Virus record (IMG/VR): IMGVR_UViG_3300027987_000379
Coordinates: 1 to 51,552 of that record
Length of the DNA stretch: 51,552 bases
Origin: a virus
Reading direction: 5' to 3' (one strand)
In this document: positions 47,832 through 51,552 of the stretch, piece by piece
Layout of the letters: every line of letters begins with the position of its first letter
Position numbering within the stretch: position 1 is the first letter of the stretch
Translations under genes and position numbers: made by a program
The notes under the pieces: model-generated
The model's input: the letters and a program-made list of their open reading frames with translations, nothing else
What the model was told of the DNA's origin: nothing
Database searches by the model: none

Positions 47832-48009
47832 CTCTTTATACCATGCGTTTCAAGACGCATACCTGGAAGTGCAGCGCTTGAGAGATGAACTCCATAGTAT
47901 ATTGTACATTGTAAGAACGCAGAAGGATCGTGACATCTGGCTTTCTATCATTGAGAAGGCATTGCGCCGTTCGCTGCAGAGATATTCGGCTCCAATACGA
48001 CTCAGGTGA
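47812..48009 (+). CDS. Small helical protein before endolysin
   Basis: A 65-residue protein. 'FQDAYLEVQRLRDELHSILY' and 'WLSIIEKALRRSLQRYS' are amphipathic helices. The start is uncertain: TTG at 47812 has GGGGG nine bases upstream; a GTG at 47779 is also in frame. It overlaps the previous gene by 20 bases. Function unknown. Confidence 0.45.
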   Translation: MEHESDDSLYHAFQDAYLEVQRLRDELHSILYIVRTQKDRDIWLSIIEKALRRSLQRYSAPIRLR

Positions 48010-48012
48010 AAT

Positions 48013-48735
48013 ATGGACTGGTTGGCAAAATTTCTGCATTGGCTCCTGGCAAAACGTGACACAGGTATTGTTCCGCCGCGAGAGCCTCGCCAGGAAGATC
48101 ATCCCGGCGAGGCGGATAGCTCCATCGGTCCCGTTGCGATTATTCGAACAAGAGAGTGGAAACCATTCGATGGCCCATTGGACGCGATGCCAACGAATCG
48201 TCGAGAAGTATATGAAATGTTCGGAAATCCCGGATCTGGATCGGTCAATCCGAAGTGGCGCAAAGAAAATATAGAGACATACAGAGACCTGCCTGGGATT
48301 CCACGCAAATGGTACTTTCAATTTCATAGGCTTTGCGAACCTTATCTGCGAGAGGGGTTGCGAAGGGCGCAAATAGCCTCGCCGGAGCATGTCATCACGC
48401 GGGCGGCCGGATTTGTGTTTCGGCACATGCGGCATGACTCATCGCAGCCATTATCTATGCATTCGTTTGGTATTGCCGCGGATTTTAACCCCAAGGAGAA
48501 TTCTGCGAAGTGGTTCAGGCCTCGAGGGACCGCCCCAGAGGCGTGGAGCGACCAGTATTGGGATATCTGGCCCAAAGGATTGCCAAGACCATGGACAGAG
48601 GCCATGCAATCTGTTGGGTTCGCCTGGGGAGGTGACTGGGATGAGGACGGGTCTTCCGTTGATCACACTTTCTTTGATGGCATGCATTTTGAATGGATTG
48701 ACCGCAGCAGGGGGAAATTTCCACATAAAGTGTGA
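48013..48735 (+). CDS. Endolysin, M15-family peptidase
   Basis: A 240-residue enzyme that should cut the peptide stems of peptidoglycan. 'SMHSFGIAADFNP' supplies zinc ligands H150 and D157, and 'DGMHFEW' supplies H225, the M15 (VanY/Ply500-like) pattern; 'GFAWGGDWD' is also typical. There is no signal peptide, but the first 14 residues ('MDWLAKFLHWLLAK') could form an amphipathic membrane-binding helix. It ends the late operon. Confidence 0.85.
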   Translation: MDWLAKFLHWLLAKRDTGIVPPREPRQEDHPGEADSSIGPVAIIRTREWKPFDGPLDAMPTNRREVYEMFGNPGSGSVNPKWRKENIETYRDLPGIPRKWYFQFHRLCEPYLREGLRRAQIASPEHVITRAAGFVFRHMRHDSSQPLSMHSFGIAADFNPKENSAKWFRPRGTAPEAWSDQYWDIWPKGLPRPWTEAMQSVGFAWGGDWDEDGSSVDHTFFDGMHFEWIDRSRGKFPHKV

Positions 48736-48757
48736 ACATAGTATTACAATGACTTCA

Positions 48758-48825
48758 GGGCCATCGTGGGGCTCGTGTCTGCCAGGAGATTCCCATCTGT
48801 AAACTCCTGGTTCCCACGATGGCCC
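48758..48825. other. Large nested inverted repeat
   Basis: GGGCCATCGTGGG (48758-48770) and CCCACGATGGCCC (48813-48825) form a perfect 13-bp stem; inside it CCAGGAG (48782-48788) and CTCCTGG (48804-48810) form a second 7-bp stem. It follows the endolysin gene by 22 bases. No T-run flanks it, so a factor-dependent or two-way terminator, an RNA-processing site or a protein-binding site are all possible. Confidence 0.75.
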
Positions 48826-48830
48826 GCCTA

Positions 48831-49109
48831 ATGTTTCATGTGGAACGGCTGCTTGGTTGGATTGGACAAAACCACAGAGGTTACCACAAACTTGCAATCT
48901 CCATTAACATCATTCAATCTGTTGACATTATGATGTTACAGATGCATTGCAATCCGCTGCTAAAGCAATGGCTGCTACGCCAGAGTGACAAAATGGCTCA
49001 TGATCTGGGCTGGGGCCTGAGTATAGAGAAACAACCGGAAGCTGCTCCAGGGGTCGCCAAGATATCTATTTCTCGTTCTGAGTATCGATATCAACCATCT
49101 CAATGGTGA
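48831..49109 (+). CDS. Hypothetical protein, parS-like sequence at its start
   Basis: A 92-residue frame. The first codons (MFHVER) are written by TGTTTCATGTGGAACG (48832-48847), which differs at three of 16 positions from the bacterial parS consensus. The rest is helical ('PLLKQWLLRQSDKMAHDLGW') with no family. It overlaps the convergent gene 49066-49767 by 44 bases. An ATG at 48819 would add four residues from inside the hairpin. Coding status is uncertain. Confidence 0.4.
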   Translation: MFHVERLLGWIGQNHRGYHKLAISINIIQSVDIMMLQMHCNPLLKQWLLRQSDKMAHDLGWGLSIEKQPEAAPGVAKISISRSEYRYQPSQW

Positions 49110-49767
49110 TGGCCTGGCGACTGCCTATGACTGTTCTGTAGTGCGTGGTGCCTGTGATTGCAAAATAGGGCTTGTTCAAAGCCGTGATTGATGCGCCTTG
49201 AATGACAGCTCCCTCATGGTTGGGCAATATGAATATGATGCCTCTGAGGTTTAGGCTTCTGAAAAACGCCAATGAATCGTTAGGGACCTGGAACGACTCA
49301 ATTTGCCTGTCCTCGTAAAAGTCGAGCTCAATGACATGATTCTGTAAATCTTCCAATGAATCAGTGCCGTCGAGTACGGATTGCATGACTGTCGTTAGTC
49401 CTGCATCGAAAATTACACCCTTGTATCCAAGCTTGATTGCCTGATTTACTACTTTCTGTTTTGCTTCATTCCGCTTTTTCTGGAGCTCAAGAAGTGCGTT
49501 AGCTTCGGATTCTCTGATTTGCGCGCGCCGCTCTTCTTCAGCCTGCTTTTCCTGCTCTAGTAACTGCTGCTTGCGTTCGTGTTCAGTGACCCGTTGCTGC
49601 TGTCGCTTGGCTGCGGCATCTCTTTCCGCTTGCTGCCTGTTGCGAGCGCGTTGTTCCAGCGCTTGGTATTCAGCCATGTTTTGGGCGCGATAGTCTTTGC
49701 GTGTGTTGCTATGGATTGGCGCGCATGAAGCCATGGTGAGAACAATTGCTATTGTTGATAGTTTCAC
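49066..49767 (-). CDS. Lipoprotein with long coiled coil
   Basis: A 233-residue protein from a GTG overlapping the upstream TGA (GTGA). 'STIAIVLTMASC' is a lipoprotein signal with the acylated Cys at 15. A long charged coiled coil follows (about 30-100, 'EQRARNRQQAERDAAAKRQQ'), then a C-terminal globular domain ('LGYKGVIFDAGLTTVMQSVL', 'LRGIIFILPNHEGAVIQGAS'). It would span from a membrane into the periplasm. Function unknown; superinfection exclusion or a moron-type envelope effect are possible. Confidence 0.65.
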   Translation of the reverse strand: MKLSTIAIVLTMASCAPIHSNTRKDYRAQNMAEYQALEQRARNRQQAERDAAAKRQQQRVTEHERKQQLLEQEKQAEEERRAQIRESEANALLELQKKRNEAKQKVVNQAIKLGYKGVIFDAGLTTVMQSVLDGTDSLEDLQNHVIELDFYEDRQIESFQVPNDSLAFFRSLNLRGIIFILPNHEGAVIQGASITALNKPYFAITGTTHYRTVIGSRQAITIEMVDIDTQNEK

Positions 49768-49913
49768 TTTTGTCTACCTTTCGAGAATGGGCCAATAAAT
49801 CCATATGACATCGCGGGATTGTTATCGATCAAATCATTTTTGATCTGGTCCATGACATCTGTCAATTGCTTTCTAAATTTAGTCTCGCCCTTGTCATTGT
49901 TGTTTGTCATCAT
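49764..49913 (-). CDS. Small polar protein
   Basis: A 49-residue protein. Its ATG overlaps the upstream TGA (ATGA), its stop overlaps the lipoprotein GTG, and AGGAAGAG precedes the start. The sequence is polar with a helix ('FRKQLTDVMDQIKNDLI') and ends 'SYGFIGPFSKGRQK'. No family. A second in-frame ATG lies one codon later. Confidence 0.55.
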   Translation of the reverse strand: MMTNNNDKGETKFRKQLTDVMDQIKNDLIDNNPAMSYGFIGPFSKGRQK

Positions 49914-50422
49914 TTCTCTTCCTTTATAGGAAACGACGGGCTAACAAGGATTGGAAGGTGTAGGCCGGAAAATTCTGTATTGTCCAGCGCCTCGTATAAC
50001 TCTCCAAAGCATGAGCATTCATTTAGATCGATCTGTCTTTTGCAGTCCTCGAGTGCTTCAAAAGTCACAATCTTTCCAACAGAGAATCTTCTGTCATCTC
50101 GCAATATATTCCAATAGACATGGCGCTGCCATTTTGCGTATTTCTCCGAAGCTTTTACCTCGAATTCCTTTTCAGTCACTTTGATGACAGTGCCGATGGC
50201 GCGAGGTAGTTCAATGGGAGCATTGGGCACAAATCGGCGCCATGAGAATTTGATAGGCGCTGTAAACTCTTCAGGCCAAAGCTTACTGAAGATTACCTGC
50301 TTCAATGCTTCTATTGCTTGTCCGGTTACTTCCCTGGCTGTTCCCTCAAGATGAGGCTCCATGTCTTTCAACAATCTATGCACGTAATGCCGAAATATCT
50401 CATCGCTATAAATGTAGCTCAT
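49910..50422 (-). CDS. Hypothetical protein
   Basis: A 170-residue protein. Start at 50422 has AGGAAAGG 8 bases upstream; the frame is open much further but without support. N-terminal helix ('SDEIFRHYVHRLLKDMEPHL'), then mixed alpha/beta. It lies in the leftward right-end operon below the receiver gene. No family recognised. Confidence 0.55.
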   Translation of the reverse strand: MSYIYSDEIFRHYVHRLLKDMEPHLEGTAREVTGQAIEALKQVIFSKLWPEEFTAPIKFSWRRFVPNAPIELPRAIGTVIKVTEKEFEVKASEKYAKWQRHVYWNILRDDRRFSVGKIVTFEALEDCKRQIDLNECSCFGELYEALDNTEFSGLHLPILVSPSFPIKEEK

Positions 50423-50454
50423 GATTAAAACCTTTCCTGGGTTAATGGGAGTGC

Positions 50455-50535
50455 CTAGTTGGCGACGAGCGTGATGGATGCTGGTTTTCTGATAACTGTC
50501 CCAACAAATAACTGTGAATGCGCGGTATCTCCCAT
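50455..50535 (-). CDS. Possible 26-residue peptide
   Basis: An ATG two bases after the receiver gene's stop, with AAGGA 10 bases upstream, opens 26 codons ('MGDTAHSQLFVGTVIRKPAS' start). It fits exactly in the gap before gene 49910-50422. A microprotein or coupling leader; coding status is uncertain. Confidence 0.35.
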   Translation of the reverse strand: MGDTAHSQLFVGTVIRKPASITLVAN

Positions 50536-50537
50536 TT

Positions 50538-50843
50538 TTATCGTGTCCTTTCTGATGTTGTTTCATGTCTTTGGCGTCGCATATGGAGACGGGCTCCATG
50601 ATGAGCAAATGATCTGTCTGTCTTCGCAATAACCGATGCGAATTGTAACCAATGGCACTGGGTTGCCCTTGATTCGGGAGGGATGCTAAGAAACGCATCG
50701 GAAATGACGAGTACAATGTCCCGATGCGTCTTCAAGAGCTGAAATGCTTCCCGATTATCAATCGCGGTAAGAACCTCGTGATTTTTAAAAGATGGATGCA
50801 GGTGAAGATTTGATGCTTTCGTGTCAATAAGTAGTATTTTCAT
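50538..50843 (-). CDS. CheY-like receiver domain protein
   Basis: A 101-residue protein with the shape of a stand-alone receiver: 'MKILLIDTKASN' (acid at D7), 'HEVLTAIDNREAFQLLKTH', 'DIVLVISDAFLS' (phosphoacceptor position D49), and 'ASVIAKTDRSFAHHGARL' (T75). The second acid of the usual DD pair is T8 and the late conserved Lys is not evident, so it may be phosphorylation-independent. AGGAG lies nine bases before the ATG at 50843. In a phage it could titrate a host kinase or partner; this is inference. Confidence 0.45.
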   Translation of the reverse strand: MKILLIDTKASNLHLHPSFKNHEVLTAIDNREAFQLLKTHRDIVLVISDAFLSIPPESRATQCHWLQFASVIAKTDRSFAHHGARLHMRRQRHETTSERTR

Positions 50844-50897
50844 TTTTGGGGGTCTCCTGTGGTTTTTTGCAAGGGGATTAAGCTGCGCGCTCACCGG

Positions 50898-51128
50898 CTA
50901 GACGCCGGCATCTATTTTTGCGACGAGCTCATCGAGGTCGTCCTGTGATAGCCATTTGCCTTCGTGTGGATTTCGTCCGATCCATACGGCGCCATCGTCG
51001 GTGATTTCGACGTGGGGGCAGTTGGTGGCTCGCACAATCCACGTCTCAAGCGTATCGTCGCTCCCCATCGCGTTGATGCGGCAGTCGGTGATCCAGTCAT
51101 TGTCTAGGGTGGCGATTTCTGTGGTCAT
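50898..51128 (-). CDS. Hypothetical acidic protein
   Basis: A 76-residue acidic protein ('ITDDGAVWIGRNPHEGKWLS', 'QDDLDELVAKIDAGV') with a good AAGGAG before the ATG. Small beta domain then a helix. No family. Second gene of the leftward right-end operon. Confidence 0.6.
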   Translation of the reverse strand: MTTEIATLDNDWITDCRINAMGSDDTLETWIVRATNCPHVEITDDGAVWIGRNPHEGKWLSQDDLDELVAKIDAGV

Positions 51129-51173
51129 TGTCTTGCTCCTTTTTGCAGTTAGGTGACGGAGGGCAATAAAAAT

Positions 51174-51500
51174 TTATGCGGCGAGCTGATGCAACCATGG
51201 ATCGTCCTCCTCAAAGGAGGACTCAAAACCCCATTCGGTTGCGACTTCAGCCCAAAAATCTTTTTGCTGTATAGGAGCGGTCTTGCGGCTAGAGCCGCGG
51301 GTAATTACAGCTGTTGCTGGAGCTTGGATAAAATCTGAGTTGCCTGCTGCCAGGACCCATCCATGGTCCCATTCGGATTGAGCATCTGACCAGAATTCGT
51401 TTTCGGCGAGCACCTCATCACGATAAGCCTGGGAAGTGGCTGGAACCTGAAAGAAGGGGGAAAGTCCGATTCGCGTCCTTTGGGTTTTTGTCGTGTCCAT
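51174..51500 (-). CDS. Hypothetical acidic protein at the genome junction
   Basis: A 108-residue protein with two related halves: 'AENEFWSDAQSEWDHGW' and 'QQKDFWAEVATEWGFES' share F-W-x-[DE]-[AV]-x-[ST]-E-W. It is the first gene of the leftward right-end operon, with its promoter in the terminal repeat (51508-51535). Many acidic and aromatic residues suggest a host-protein inhibitor or DNA mimic, which is speculation. Confidence 0.6.
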   Translation of the reverse strand: MDTTKTQRTRIGLSPFFQVPATSQAYRDEVLAENEFWSDAQSEWDHGWVLAAGNSDFIQAPATAVITRGSSRKTAPIQQKDFWAEVATEWGFESSFEEDDPWLHQLAA

Positions 51501-51552
51501 GAATCTAATCTAACACCGCACGGTTACCAAATCAACCCCAAAGGACACCGCG
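51499..51552. repeat. Terminal direct repeat, right copy
   Basis: Second copy of the 54-base end repeat. It starts at the initiation codon of the leftward gene 51174-51500 and carries that gene's candidate promoter. The one mismatch to the left copy, at 51515, falls in the spacer between the TGGTAACC box and the -10 element, so it may be strain variation rather than an assembly fault. Confidence 0.9.

Noticed and set aside
48879-48886. Third copy of the TGGTAACC box (minus strand)
   Set aside because: No -35 or -10 at the matching distances.
1-51552. CRISPR array, tRNA genes, insertion sequences
   Set aside because: No regularly spaced repeats of CRISPR type, no cloverleaf and no transposase were seen by eye; a tRNAscan run would settle the tRNA point.

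Overview
The window looks like a complete, tailed double-stranded DNA bacteriophage genome of about 51.5 kb. The first 54 bases recur at the end (1-54 and 51499-51552) with one mismatch. This is what a circularly permuted or circularised assembly gives, so the unit genome would be about 51,498 bp. A tail sheath (27851-29230), tube, tape measure, plug/hub/spike baseplate proteins and a baseplate J protein make it a contractile-tailed (myovirus-type) phage with a compact baseplate of the Pam3/AP22-like class. The host is probably Gram-negative, judging from lipoprotein signal peptides and a spanin-like lysis protein; I cannot name a genus. I recognise no integrase, excisionase, tRNA or CRISPR array.

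Layout. (1) 1-180 is a divergent control region at the genome junction. (2) 179-1138, rightward: a ribbon-helix-helix regulator and membrane proteins. (3) 1075-4261, leftward: a baseplate plug fused to a lectin-like domain, then small unknown genes. (4) 4351-4539, rightward: a second ribbon-helix-helix regulator. (5) 4607-15139, leftward early operon: small zinc and membrane proteins, DUF3310, RusA resolvase, a Dam-like protein, a DnaC-type helicase loader, an O-like initiator carrying iterons, a Cro-like repressor, a probable annealing protein, a YqaJ exonuclease, and tail-fibre-like small proteins. (6) 13059-13619 holds a candidate structured RNA with its own rightward promoter. (7) 15293-48735, rightward late operon: terminase, portal, head morphogenesis, a 780-residue protease polyprotein, scaffold, decoration protein, capsid, connectors, sheath, tube, frameshifted chaperone, tape measure, baseplate, receptor-binding cassettes, lysis. 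(8) 48758-48825 is a large inverted repeat. (9) 49066-51500, leftward: a lipoprotein, small proteins and a CheY-like receiver.

How it works together. The initiator loads the host helicase through the DnaC-like loader, probably at the iterons inside the initiator gene. YqaJ exonuclease, annealing protein and RusA would do recombination and resolve branched DNA for packaging. The late genes build capsid and contractile tail in nearly the standard order. A T7 slippery run with a downstream stem-loop (30219-30262) should make the long form of the tail chaperone by -1 frameshifting. Receptor-binding genes appear as repeated cassettes, each with a small adaptor resembling the BppU N-terminus (39738, 44243 and a diverged copy at 13620 on the other strand) beside fibre or spike genes.

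The most unusual items are the head polyprotein with a six-fold His-x-His repeat and a uracil-DNA-glycosylase-like domain fused to an XkdF protease, the leftward satellite set of tail genes, the candidate structured RNA, and the matched promoter boxes at the genome junction.
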